Shown here piece after piece: positions 1 through 7,625 of a stretch of DNA of 23,000 bases. The notes beneath the pieces are model-generated. The model worked only from the letters and a program-made list of their open reading frames with translations, ran no database searches and was not told where the DNA came from. This DNA is from JAXGQD01 sp964574395 (GTDB taxonomy: Bacteria; Bacillota; Clostridia; Saccharofermentanales; Fastidiosipilaceae): assembly GCA_964574395.1 (NCBI GenBank), contig CAZNNL010000032.1:1-23000 (forward strand), written 5' to 3'. The position numbers and the translations under genes are program-made. The first letter of the stretch is position 1. Each line of letters opens with the position of its first letter.

Positions 1-8
1 CGTATACA

Positions 9-40
9 TGGACTCGTTTCCTTTCTGAGTCCAACTTTTT
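9..40 (+). terminator. possible intrinsic terminator for a gene left of the window
   Basis: A 7-bp inverted repeat (TGGACTC at 9-15, GAGTCCA at 27-33) with an 11-base loop is followed by a run of five T at 36-40. This fits a modest rho-independent terminator for a plus-strand gene that would end before the window. The stem is short and no such gene is visible, so this is only a suggestion. Confidence 0.3.
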
Positions 41-52
41 GTCCGCACCCCC

Positions 53-168
53 GCCTTAAAAACCTCCCCCGCTTGGAAAGTTGTCCAATTCGCGTGGGTT
101 CCTGGGCAACTTTGCAAGTAAAACAGGCAAGGTGCCTTAAAAACCTCCCCCGCTTGGAAAGTTGTCCA
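53..168. repeat. two 35-bp direct repeats, 81 bp apart, with hairpin arms
   Basis: An identical 35-bp unit occurs at 53-87 and 134-168. In the first copy its right end (72-87) is complementary to 103-118, giving a 16-position stem with one G-G mismatch and one G-U pair around a 15-base loop. No equally good partner is seen after the second copy. The unit lies downstream of phoR in otherwise empty sequence and may be a dispersed hairpin repeat. Two copies with a 46-base gap do not make a convincing CRISPR array. Confidence 0.7.
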
Positions 169-181
169 TCGGTCCGCGTAA

Positions 182-211
182 GCCGAACAGTTTTGGTGTT
201 TTGTTCGCGGC
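182..211 (-). terminator. weak hairpin downstream of phoR
   Basis: About 30 bases past the phoR stop, in transcript direction, the arms GCCG...AACA and TGTTCGGC can pair around a 12-base A-rich loop with a two-base bulge. There is no clear T run after it, so it is a poor intrinsic terminator. It is nonetheless the only candidate end signal I see for the long pst-pho transcript before the window edge. Confidence 0.25.
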
Positions 212-238
212 CTGTAAAAACAGCGAGACAACCCAAAA

Positions 239-1714
239 CTAAACCCGCTCATCCTCCATCAGCGGATAAAGTATGGTAAATGAAGAACCCTCACCAAATT
301 CCGAGTCTAAGCGAATCGTGCCGCCCAGCATTTGGACCATATGTTTAACGATGGATAAACCTAAACCAGTTCCGCCTAAGAAACGCGAGCGCTCTTTATG
401 CACGCGATAGAATCGTTCGAAGATGCGTTCTTGGTCTTGTTTGGCAATTCCAATCCCGTTATCCTCAACCCGACATACCAAACGATCGCGCTCCAAAAAT
501 GCCGAAACACGAACATATCCGCCGGGATTGTTATAGACAATGCTGTTGCTTATTAAGTTGCTAAAAATCTGATGCTGTTTTTCCGCGCGACCAGGGACAA
601 CAAAACCAGGAGGTATTTCACAATGAAGTAATACTTGCTTCTCATCTGCCAATGGCTTCAATTTGGCCAGTAAGGCATCTACTACGGGTTTCAATTCACA
701 ACTTTCTTTGGGAACAAGCATACCCGGACGTTGTTCAAGCTCTGACAAAGTAAGTAAATCTTGGATGAGGCTCATCAGGCGATCTGCTTCAATCGAAATA
801 ATTTCATAGAAAGCGCGCCGCGTTTCGGCATCACGTTCCGAACTTTGCAGAAGTTCAATATAGCCACAAATTGAAGTCAAGGGCGTTTTAAGTTCATGCG
901 TAACGTTCGCGACAAACTCCTTACGCATGGTCTCCAGTTGTTTTATGCGTGTCAAATCTTGAAGCACGATGAGCATCCCCGCATTGTTGCTAGGTAAATC
1001 TTTTGTACCTTGGAGCGTGGTGACATAGACACCGAGAATGCGTTCTTCGGGGTAGGTCGTTTCCATTTCCATGGCAAAAGGCAGTTCCGTGGCACGTTTC
1101 TGCTCAATTAAGTGATCGAGACGAGCATAGTTCTGCCCAAGTAAGGCGAGGCGTTGTTTTTGTTTCTGGGCTTCGCCAAGGAATGAGGTGCTGCGTTCGG
1201 TTAGTAGCTGGATATTGCCGTCATTATCAAAACTAATCACGCCCTCTTGCATATTTTGGAGGACTGCTTGTAGTTGCGCGTTCCCCCGTAGCAAGACCAT
1301 ATTTACTTGCTGGAGATAGCCAGACATACTACGAAATGTTTGATCGAGGCTTTTGAGCTCGTCATCAGGATCCGCATTTCCATTGTTGACAATCGGCTGA
1401 ATATCTAGCCCTTCCCAGCGCGTCGAAGCATCAATCATCGCGCTATACTTAGCCGCAGAAACGGTGATGTCACGTGCGCGCTCCATAATGCTTTGTATAG
1501 AAAGTGTATAGGACTTGCTAATCGATGAACCTATTAAATAGGCTACCCAGATGCCAATCAGGATGCAAAATAAAAAAGTTAATAAAACGGTTTGAACTAA
1601 AAATGCTTTGCCGCGATCATAGTACTGCCAGATTAAAGTTAAGCTTAGTAATAGAGATACTACTAAGCTTACACCCATGACGGCAATATATGTCCTGATG
1701 ATGCGTTTACGCAT
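239..1714 (-). CDS. phoR: phosphate-responsive sensor histidine kinase PhoR
   Basis: 491-residue membrane histidine kinase that would phosphorylate the adjacent response regulator when phosphate is scarce. Two membrane helices (about 10-30 and 40-62) are separated by fewer than ten residues, so there is almost no extracellular sensor domain. A HAMP-like/coiled segment and a PAS-like domain (about 145-255) follow. The HisKA phospho-acceptor is H273 in VTHELKTP, and the HATPase region has an N box (HQIFSNLISNS), DNGIGIA and GTGLGLSI. It starts 2 bases after the phoP stop, with its ribosome site (GAGG) inside the end of phoP, so translation is probably coupled. The short loop fits PhoR types that sense through the Pst transporter and PhoU rather than an external ligand. 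Family and context together make the call strong. Confidence 0.93.
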   Translation of the reverse strand: MRKRIIRTYIAVMGVSLVVSLLLSLTLIWQYYDRGKAFLVQTVLLTFLFCILIGIWVAYLIGSSISKSYTLSIQSIMERARDITVSAAKYSAMIDASTRWEGLDIQPIVNNGNADPDDELKSLDQTFRSMSGYLQQVNMVLLRGNAQLQAVLQNMQEGVISFDNDGNIQLLTERSTSFLGEAQKQKQRLALLGQNYARLDHLIEQKRATELPFAMEMETTYPEERILGVYVTTLQGTKDLPSNNAGMLIVLQDLTRIKQLETMRKEFVANVTHELKTPLTSICGYIELLQSSERDAETRRAFYEIISIEADRLMSLIQDLLTLSELEQRPGMLVPKESCELKPVVDALLAKLKPLADEKQVLLHCEIPPGFVVPGRAEKQHQIFSNLISNSIVYNNPGGYVRVSAFLERDRLVCRVEDNGIGIAKQDQERIFERFYRVHKERSRFLGGTGLGLSIVKHMVQMLGGTIRLDSEFGEGSSFTILYPLMEDERV

Positions 1715-1716
1715 GG

Positions 1717-2424
1717 CTATTCCTCAGTTTCAAGATCCTCTGCAAAACAATAGCCCACACCGCGTACGGTCAAAATAAAGGCTGGATTATTTGGCTCATC
1801 TTCCAATTTTTGGCGTAAATAACGCACATGCACATCTACGGTACGTGTATCGCCGAAAAAGTCTGTCTGCCAAATGCGGTCTAGTAGCATTTCGCGAGTA
1901 AAGACTTGACCGGGATAGCGCATAAACTGAGCAAGTAAGTCAAATTCTTTTTGTGTCAAACTTATATCCTGACCATGTTTGGTTACACGCCTACGCGTAG
2001 GATACAACTTTAACGGTCCTTCTGCCACCACGTCCATACTTACTTCGCTGGCCATTTTTTGCCTTCTGAGTAAAGCGCGCACACGCGCCGGTAGCTCTTT
2101 GACTCCGAATGGTTTACTTATGTAGTCATCAGCACCCATCTCCAAACCTAGGACTCTGTCCATTTCGTCTGTACGGGCTGTGAGCATGATAATAGGTAAA
2201 TGTTTAGTTTCTGGGTCAGAACGCAATTCACGGCAGAGTTGGAGACCATCTGGCGGGGGCATCATCCAATCTATTATCGCCAAATCGGGAAGCTTGCGCT
2301 TCACTGCGGCTAGGAAAGCATTTCCATCAGCGAATGTTTCCGTGTCCATACTAAAATCTTGCAGCGCTAGTGATGCCAGGCGACGTATGTTGGCCTCGTC
2401 ATCCACGATGTAAACCAAGGGCAT
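1717..2424 (-). CDS. phoP: OmpR/PhoB-family response regulator (PhoP/PhoB)
   Basis: 235-residue two-component DNA-binding regulator. The receiver domain (1-120) shows the acidic pair D8-D9, phospho-acceptor D52 in IIDWMMP, the T of MLTAR and the K of ISKPF. The C-terminal winged helix (about 135-230) ends with the usual RTVDVHVRYLRQKLE and TVRGVGYCF motifs. An AAAGGAG ribosome site sits six bases before the ATG. It lies between phoU and phoR, so its natural targets would be Pho-regulon promoters, including the repeats found upstream of pstS. The names phoP (Gram-positive use) and phoB are both defensible; I infer the phosphate role from neighbours, because OmpR-family proteins cannot be told apart by motif alone. 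Confidence 0.92.
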   Translation of the reverse strand: MPLVYIVDDEANIRRLASLALQDFSMDTETFADGNAFLAAVKRKLPDLAIIDWMMPPPDGLQLCRELRSDPETKHLPIIMLTARTDEMDRVLGLEMGADDYISKPFGVKELPARVRALLRRQKMASEVSMDVVAEGPLKLYPTRRRVTKHGQDISLTQKEFDLLAQFMRYPGQVFTREMLLDRIWQTDFFGDTRTVDVHVRYLRQKLEDEPNNPAFILTVRGVGYCFAEDLETEE

Positions 2425-2483
2425 GCGTTTCTCCTTTCAATCCATGCAGTGTTGCATAGTGACAAGCTACGATTAAACTCTTA

Positions 2484-3170
2484 TTAACCTAGTTTGGGAT
2501 GGGAGCCTAAAAGTTTATTTGACATATTTTTGTGTTCACCAGAGACGGCATAAATAGTCCACTCCGCAATGTTTGTGGCGTGATCAGCCATGCGCTCAAT
2601 GTATTTGGCAATAAACATATAGTCTGTAGCCTGAGAGATAAATGTTTTATCTTCTGCTAATAAGGTCGACATATCCATGATAACCTTCGAAAATAAAGCA
2701 TCGACCACGTCATCTTTAGCGCGAACGTCAGCTGCTTGATCGCGGTCTTTACGGACAAAAGCGTCAACTGATTCCGAGAACATTTCCTTCGCTTTGTCGA
2801 ACATTGTGAGTACGTCCGCGGGTGTTTGCATGCGGTTTAAATCAGGATAAGTAGCGACGATTTCACAGATATCTGCGCACTGGTCTGCGACGCGTTCTAT
2901 ATCCGTCACCATTTTTAAACTGGCTGTGACGTCGCGTAAATCTGTAGCTAAAGGTTGTTGCAGTGCAATGATGTTAACACACTGTTGCTCAATGCGATTT
3001 TGTGAAGCATTGATCATGCTGTCGCTTTCAAAAATGCTAACAGCCAATTCTTTGTCCTGATGTTTCAAGGTGAGAATGGTGTCCTGCATGATGACTTCTA
3101 CTTTTGCCGCTAAACTTGCTATGTCTGTATGTAAAGTATTCATTTCTCTATCGAGTGCCATTCTTGTCAT
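2484..3170 (-). CDS. phoU: phosphate transport system regulatory protein PhoU
   Basis: 228-residue all-helical cytoplasmic protein with two tandem PhoU repeats. Metal-binding-type motifs are visible in both halves: DIERVADQCADICE near residues 90-104 and KYIERMADHATNIAEW near 188-203. PhoU links the Pst transporter to PhoR and damps kinase activity when phosphate is plentiful. GAGGAG precedes the chosen ATG at 3170 by about eight bases. It lies 47 bases after pstB and 59 bases before phoP, so it bridges the transport and signalling halves of the operon. Length is typical for the family. Confidence 0.95.
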   Translation of the reverse strand: MTRMALDREMNTLHTDIASLAAKVEVIMQDTILTLKHQDKELAVSIFESDSMINASQNRIEQQCVNIIALQQPLATDLRDVTASLKMVTDIERVADQCADICEIVATYPDLNRMQTPADVLTMFDKAKEMFSESVDAFVRKDRDQAADVRAKDDVVDALFSKVIMDMSTLLAEDKTFISQATDYMFIAKYIERMADHATNIAEWTIYAVSGEHKNMSNKLLGSHPKLG

Positions 3171-3217
3171 AATATTTCTCCTCTTCTTTTATCGACGCTG
3201 TTTTAGCGAGGTGATGC

Positions 3218-4012
3218 TTAACCAAAACGTCCGCTGATGTAATCTTCGGTACGCTTATCCGTAGGATTATTAAACATAATTACTGTTTCATCATACTCCA
3301 CAAGCTCACCTAAATAAAAGAAGGCAGTGCGATCTGCTACACGACCGGCTTGTTGCATATTGTGCGTCACGATTAAGATGGTGTATTTTTCCTTCAGTTC
3401 TAGCATAAGATCTTCAATCTTCAAGGTTGAAATAGGATCTAATGCAGACGTAGGTTCATCCATCAAGAGGACTTTGGGTTCAACCGCCAAAGCACGCGCA
3501 ATACATAAGCGCTGTTGTTGTCCGCCTGAAATACCTAAAGCAGATTTTTTCAAACGATCTTTAACCTCATCCCAGAGCGCTGCTTGCTTCAAGCTCTCTT
3601 CAACGATGCGATCCAGCTCTTCTTTATTGCTAATACCGTGTGTGCGTGGTCCGTAGGCTATATTCTCATAGATAGACATGGGGAAAGGATTTGGTTTTTG
3701 GAAAACCATACCCACAGATTTACGCAAAAGCGAGATGTCAACGCGTGGATCATAGATGTCAGTACCGGCAACTTTTACAGACCCTTCAATGCGACAGCCT
3801 TCGATGAGGTCATTCATGCGGTTAATCGTTTTTAAGCAGGTTGATTTACCACAGCCTGAAGGTCCAATCATGGCAGTGACTTGATGTTCTGCCACATCCA
3901 TGGTGATGTTTTTCAACGCTTGGAACTCTGAGTAAAAGAGATTCAGCTTGTCCAGCTCCACTGCTTTAGCTGCGGTGGCGAAATCCGTAGTATTGTGAAT
4001 ATTTACTTGCAT
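3218..4012 (-). CDS. pstB: phosphate ABC transporter ATP-binding protein PstB
   Basis: 264-residue ATPase that drives high-affinity phosphate import through PstC-PstA. Visible motifs: Walker A GPSGCGKST (50-58), Q loop in VFQKPNPFPMSIYENI (a PstB hallmark), ABC signature LGISGGQQQR, Walker B VLLMDEPTSALD and switch histidine in LIVTHNM. AAGGAG lies nine bases before the ATG. It follows pstA by 48 bases in the same direction. Full length with all catalytic motifs intact; the PNPFPMSIYENI stretch separates it from other ABC ATPases. Confidence 0.97.
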   Translation of the reverse strand: MQVNIHNTTDFATAAKAVELDKLNLFYSEFQALKNITMDVAEHQVTAMIGPSGCGKSTCLKTINRMNDLIEGCRIEGSVKVAGTDIYDPRVDISLLRKSVGMVFQKPNPFPMSIYENIAYGPRTHGISNKEELDRIVEESLKQAALWDEVKDRLKKSALGISGGQQQRLCIARALAVEPKVLLMDEPTSALDPISTLKIEDLMLELKEKYTILIVTHNMQQAGRVADRTAFFYLGELVEYDETVIMFNNPTDKRTEDYISGRFG

Positions 4013-4060
4013 TATTTATGGCTCCTTACTTTCTAAATAAGATCTAGGTTAAAACCCTTA

Positions 4061-4960
4061 TCAGTCCTTCTTAAACAGTTTGGTCAATTGGTTGGCAGCG
4101 AGATTAAGTAGAAATACCAGAATTAATAAGACTGCCGCTGTACCAAATGCTTGATCGAGCGAAAGACCTGTACTAAACAAGGTGTAGAGATGAAGTGTCA
4201 ATGTACGACCTGAATCCATCACGTGACCGAGCACAGTTTCCGGCATACGATAACCCATACCTAGAGTGAATATCAAAGCTGCCGATTCACCAACTACACG
4301 ACCCATAGCCAAAATAACCGCAGTCAAAATACCCGGCATGGCTGAAGGTAGTAGTATGGTCCAAATTACCCGAAGTTTGTTGGCACCTAAGGCCAAAGCA
4401 CCTTCACTATATGTTGAAGGCACGGCAATTAATGCTTCTTCTGTCGTTCTTACAATTAATGGCAAAACCATTATCGTCATCGTCAACGAACCTGCCAAAA
4501 TCGAGTAACCCATCTTAAAAGTCACAGATAAGACCGCAAAGCCGACTAATCCAAACAAGATTGAGGGAATACCTGAAAGTACTTCCGTGGTGAAGCGAAT
4601 GGCGGAGAGCATTTTGCCAGGCTTAGCATATTGCGTAAGATAAATCGCCGTCGCCAGACTTAAAGGTGTCGCTATTACGAGCGTTAGGATAACCATGTAG
4701 AGCGTGTTGATAATCATAGGGAGAATACCTTGATCATTACCGCTTGGAGTGTAAGGCGTGCTAAGGAAAGTCCAACTAATTTGGGGGATACCGTTGCCCA
4801 GAATGTAGATTAATATGGCAGCCAAAATAGCTACGGTAACCAAAGCCGAGAACCAAATGAAACCCTTTTGTACGTTTTCTACGACACGGTGATTTCTCTC
4901 CCCGTTAAGAAAAGTAGGGGTGCGTGTTTCAATATTCGTATTTTCTTTCGTATCAACCAT
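4061..4960 (-). CDS. pstA: phosphate ABC transporter permease PstA
   Basis: 299-residue membrane permease subunit that pairs with PstC to form the phosphate channel. About six membrane helices are evident. The cytoplasmic coupling (EAA-type) loop reads YSEGALALGANKLRVIWTILLPSAMPG, followed by GRVVGESAALIFTLG, both characteristic of PstA. Its ATG overlaps the last eight bases of pstC, which points to translational coupling and balanced production of the two permeases. Length and topology are normal for the family. Confidence 0.96.
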   Translation of the reverse strand: MVDTKENTNIETRTPTFLNGERNHRVVENVQKGFIWFSALVTVAILAAILIYILGNGIPQISWTFLSTPYTPSGNDQGILPMIINTLYMVILTLVIATPLSLATAIYLTQYAKPGKMLSAIRFTTEVLSGIPSILFGLVGFAVLSVTFKMGYSILAGSLTMTIMVLPLIVRTTEEALIAVPSTYSEGALALGANKLRVIWTILLPSAMPGILTAVILAMGRVVGESAALIFTLGMGYRMPETVLGHVMDSGRTLTLHLYTLFSTGLSLDQAFGTAAVLLILVFLLNLAANQLTKLFKKD

Positions 4961-6323
4961 CCATCTGTACCCCCTGTTTGGAAAGTTTTGTAAAGCTGAT
5001 GTTTACGAGCATGATAAAGACAAAAAGCACTAGACCAATCGCGAACAAGGACTCGCGGTGTAAGCCAGCAGCGTAGGACATCTCCATAACGATACCTACG
5101 GTTAGCGGTCTAACACTTCCCAAAATCGTTGGGAATTTAGCCATACCACCGGCTACCATGATGATGGCCATTGTTTCGCCGATTGCGCGTCCAACACCTA
5201 AAATAACCCCGGATAGTACCGTTGCTCTGGCCGCGGGTAACAGAACTTTAAAGATGGTTCTAATGTGTGACGCACCTAAAGCTAGCGAAGCCTCTTTATA
5301 AATGCTCGGCACAGCTCTAAGACCTGTTTCTGCGGTCGTGACGATGGTTGGCAAAATCATTATCGCCAAGACGATAATGGCCGATAAAAGCGTCGCTCCG
5401 GAAGGTAGTTTGAAAAGCTTTTGCACTGCAGGAACGATCAATTGAAGTGCGAAGAAGCCGTAAATTACTGAAGGGATGCCCGCCAGAAGTTCGACTGCGG
5501 GTCTAACGATGGAACGTAACCATTTTGGCGCAATCTCAGCCAAGAAAATTGCTGTGAAAATACCAATGGGTACACCCAATAAAACAGCGCCAAGGGTTCC
5601 AAAGATGGAAGCAAGAATCATATTCAAGATACCAAACTGTGGCTGTGTCGCGTTGGTCGGTTGCCATGAAGTACCAAATAAAAACCTCAAAGGTCCAATT
5701 TCAAGCATGGCTGGCAAGCCTAAAGCAAGCAAGTATGCTGTGATTAAGAAAACCATGGCAATGGATATCGAGGCAGAAATCATAAATAATCTTTTGGCAA
5801 AACGCTCGGCAGAATAAAGGATAAAAGCCGAAACTGACAAAATAATTGAACCTAAGAAGGCTAAGGACTGGTACAGTCCGATCGTATAAGCACGCTCTTC
5901 CATTCCTAAGGTCACGCCCGTTGCGTTCTGCAGCGCTGCATTGATTGGCGCTAATGTCGCCCCCACCAGTATCAAAGACACAATAGCAACCAAACTAAGA
6001 ATGCCTGAGATTAAGTATTTCTTCGAAACAAAAGCTATTAAAGCCAAGATAAGCGCTACGATAGTTAAGACAAGCAATATTTTATTCAAGACTGAAAATG
6101 CAACGATTTGTCCATTGATATTAAAGCTTTGTAGGACAATTTGCAGCGCACCTAACTTAATTTCGAAACCAGCTATATGTATCTCGAACCAAGGCAGAAA
6201 AAGTAAGACCAGTGCTGCAAGACCTGAAATAAGGGCGATAGCTTTTAGTAGATAGTGCGGTTTTTCAGCTGCTTTGATAAACACCTGCGCTTGTTTCTCC
6301 TGGATTATTTGAGTGTTTTCCAT
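4953..6323 (-). CDS. pstC: phosphate ABC transporter permease PstC with four-helix N-terminal extension
   Basis: 456 residues from the ATG at 6323, against about 300 for ordinary PstC. The C-terminal part (from about residue 174) is a normal permease: coupling loop YKEASLALGASHIRTIFKVLLPAA and GRAIGETMAIIMVAGG. The first ~172 residues are an added domain with four predicted membrane helices (about 25-45, 78-99, 103-124, 151-171) and an LPWFEI motif after the first. I do not recognise this domain. The start is chosen because AGAGG stands upstream of it. An in-frame ATG 60 bases earlier (6383) begins inside the pstS-pstC hairpin and is less likely. pstC overlaps pstA by eight bases and follows pstS after a 92-base gap. 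Confidence 0.93.
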   Translation of the reverse strand: MENTQIIQEKQAQVFIKAAEKPHYLLKAIALISGLAALVLLFLPWFEIHIAGFEIKLGALQIVLQSFNINGQIVAFSVLNKILLVLTIVALILALIAFVSKKYLISGILSLVAIVSLILVGATLAPINAALQNATGVTLGMEERAYTIGLYQSLAFLGSIILSVSAFILYSAERFAKRLFMISASISIAMVFLITAYLLALGLPAMLEIGPLRFLFGTSWQPTNATQPQFGILNMILASIFGTLGAVLLGVPIGIFTAIFLAEIAPKWLRSIVRPAVELLAGIPSVIYGFFALQLIVPAVQKLFKLPSGATLLSAIIVLAIMILPTIVTTAETGLRAVPSIYKEASLALGASHIRTIFKVLLPAARATVLSGVILGVGRAIGETMAIIMVAGGMAKFPTILGSVRPLTVGIVMEMSYAAGLHRESLFAIGLVLFVFIMLVNISFTKLSKQGVQMDG

Positions 6324-6353
6324 GGCTTTTCGTCCATCCTCTAAACAGTTGCA

Positions 6354-6383
6354 ATGCTCCCATACAAGATTGTATAGGAGCAT
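6354..6383 (-). promoter_or_regulatory. intercistronic hairpin between pstS and pstC
   Basis: The arms at 6354-6365 and 6372-6383 form a 12-pair stem with a six-base loop. On the plus strand one position is a C-A mismatch. In the minus-strand transcript it becomes a U-G pair, so the RNA of the pst operon has a fully paired stem. No T run follows, so it is not a classical terminator. Such hairpins commonly protect an upstream message end and allow more PstS than permease to be made; that role is inferred here. Confidence 0.65.
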
Positions 6384-6415
6384 CGATAATCAGCGTTTCA
6401 TACTATGTATTTGAC

Positions 6416-7348
6416 TTATTTCACAGGGAAGAAGCCAGCGTCTTTAATAATGCTTGCACCTTCATCACTGTAGGTGAAGTCAAGGAATGCTTGGAAGATT
6501 GGGGAAGGATCGCCAAGGTTACAAGCGATAAATGGACGTGTGATTTTGTAGCTCTTGTCAGCAACGGTATCTTCGCCAGGGGTTACGCCATCAACGCTTA
6601 CAGCGTGTACGGTGTCATCCAATGAGCCAAGGGAGATGTAGCCGATTGCATTAGGGTTACCAGCAACTGTATTTTTTACGATACCGGTTTCGTTAACTTC
6701 TTGTTGTGCTTGAACTTTATCAACGACGTTTAGAATTTCTTCAAAAGCGCCACGTGTACCTGAACCAGCTTCACGAGAAACAACTTGGATTGCTTGGTCG
6801 TCACCGCCGACTTCACTCCAGTTTGTAATTTCGCCAGTAAAGATTTTACCAACTTGCTCGAGGCTTAAATCTTTAACAGGGCTAGCAGGGTTGATTACGA
6901 CAGCAATACCGTCGATGCAGAGTTCGTGTTGTTGCAAATCAGGAGTTGCAGCTTCTTCATCTTTCAATTCACGTGAAAGGTTACCAACTTCAGTAACTTT
7001 ACCAGCAACGTTAGAGAAACCTGTTGAAGAACCACCAGCTTGTACTTCGACAGTAACGCCAGGATTCTTGACCATGAATGCTTCGCCTAAGAGTTCAAAT
7101 AAAGGTTGTACTGAGGTAGAACCGGATGAAACAAGTTTACCGGACAATGTGGACGCGGCAGCTGTTGTTTCTTCAGCTTTGGTTTCTTCTGCTTTGGTTT
7201 CTTCAGCTTTGGTTTCTGCTGCTTTGGTTGTTTCAGCAGCAGCTGTAGTTGTTGCAGCAGCTGTTGTGGTTGTGACTTCTGTTGTACCACAAGCCATGAG
7301 ACCTAAACCCATGACTAGTGCAAGTACACTTGCTACGACTTTTTTCAT
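6416..7348 (-). CDS. pstS: phosphate-binding lipoprotein PstS
   Basis: 310-residue extracellular substrate-binding lipoprotein of the Pst importer. The start at 7348 has GGAGG ten bases upstream and gives a short signal peptide ending in the lipobox LMAC, with lipidated C20. A low-complexity linker rich in T, A, E and K (about residues 21-66) includes AEETK-type repeats. The binding domain then shows SSGSTSVQPL, QAGGSSTGF and SREAGSGTRGAFEE, the phosphate-contacting loops of PstS. It is the first gene of the operon, divergent from a glycosyltransferase, and is preceded by a Pho-box-like motif. A longer reading from 7399 would spoil the signal peptide and is rejected. Confidence 0.95.
   Translation of the reverse strand: MKKVVASVLALVMGLGLMACGTTEVTTTTAAATTTAAAETTKAAETKAEETKAEETKAEETTAAASTLSGKLVSSGSTSVQPLFELLGEAFMVKNPGVTVEVQAGGSSTGFSNVAGKVTEVGNLSRELKDEEAATPDLQQHELCIDGIAVVINPASPVKDLSLEQVGKIFTGEITNWSEVGGDDQAIQVVSREAGSGTRGAFEEILNVVDKVQAQQEVNETGIVKNTVAGNPNAIGYISLGSLDDTVHAVSVDGVTPGEDTVADKSYKITRPFIACNLGDPSPIFQAFLDFTYSDEGASIIKDAGFFPVK
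7168..7227 (-). repeat. four 15-bp tandem repeats in the pstS linker
   Basis: Units at 7168-7182, 7183-7197, 7198-7212 and 7213-7227 are near-identical (plus-strand unit TTTCTTCAGCTTTGG with one or two changes). Being a multiple of three, each unit adds five residues to the linker between the lipid anchor and the phosphate-binding domain. Copy number could change without breaking the frame. Confidence 0.85.
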
Positions 7349-7431
7349 TTTTCTTAATCCTCCAGAAATAATCTTTTGTTCATTGTAAAATCCAAACATG
7401 AAAATACCTTCTTTTCGTTTGGCTTAAGTGA

Positions 7432-7475
7432 ATTCTAGAACCGCAATGTTAAGACCATATTAAATAATCTTTAAA
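7432..7475 (-). promoter_or_regulatory. candidate Pho box and -10 element of the pst operon
   Basis: Read on the minus strand, TTTAAA (7475-7470), TTTAAT (7464-7459) and CTTAAC (7453-7448) repeat at exactly 11 bp. They are followed by TAGAAT (7437-7432) as a possible -10. If that -10 is right, the repeats span about -23 to -50, the place and spacing known for Gram-positive PhoP boxes (TT-A-ACA-like repeats every 11 bp). The motif matches are loose, so the operator is an inference from periodicity and position. Confidence 0.5.
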
Positions 7476-7625
7476 TACAGGCTTTATAGTTATTTGTTAT
7501 AGACTTGCACAAAAAAGTTCTAACGACTTATTAATTTGTGAGTGTCTTTGCCAAGGAATTAGCTGGCTATGGTAAAATTATCGCAATTAATTATTTCCAA
7601 AGATTATGATCGCTGGGGGAAATAC

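Noticed and set aside
53..168. CRISPR array (two 35-bp repeats, 46-base spacer)
   Set aside because: There are only two copies, no third unit at the expected places, no cas genes, and the 'spacer' is complementary to the repeat itself.
6891..7388. 165-codon plus-strand open frame opposite pstS
   Set aside because: It is a shadow of pstS, with low-complexity A/V/S stretches caused by the tandem-repeat linker.
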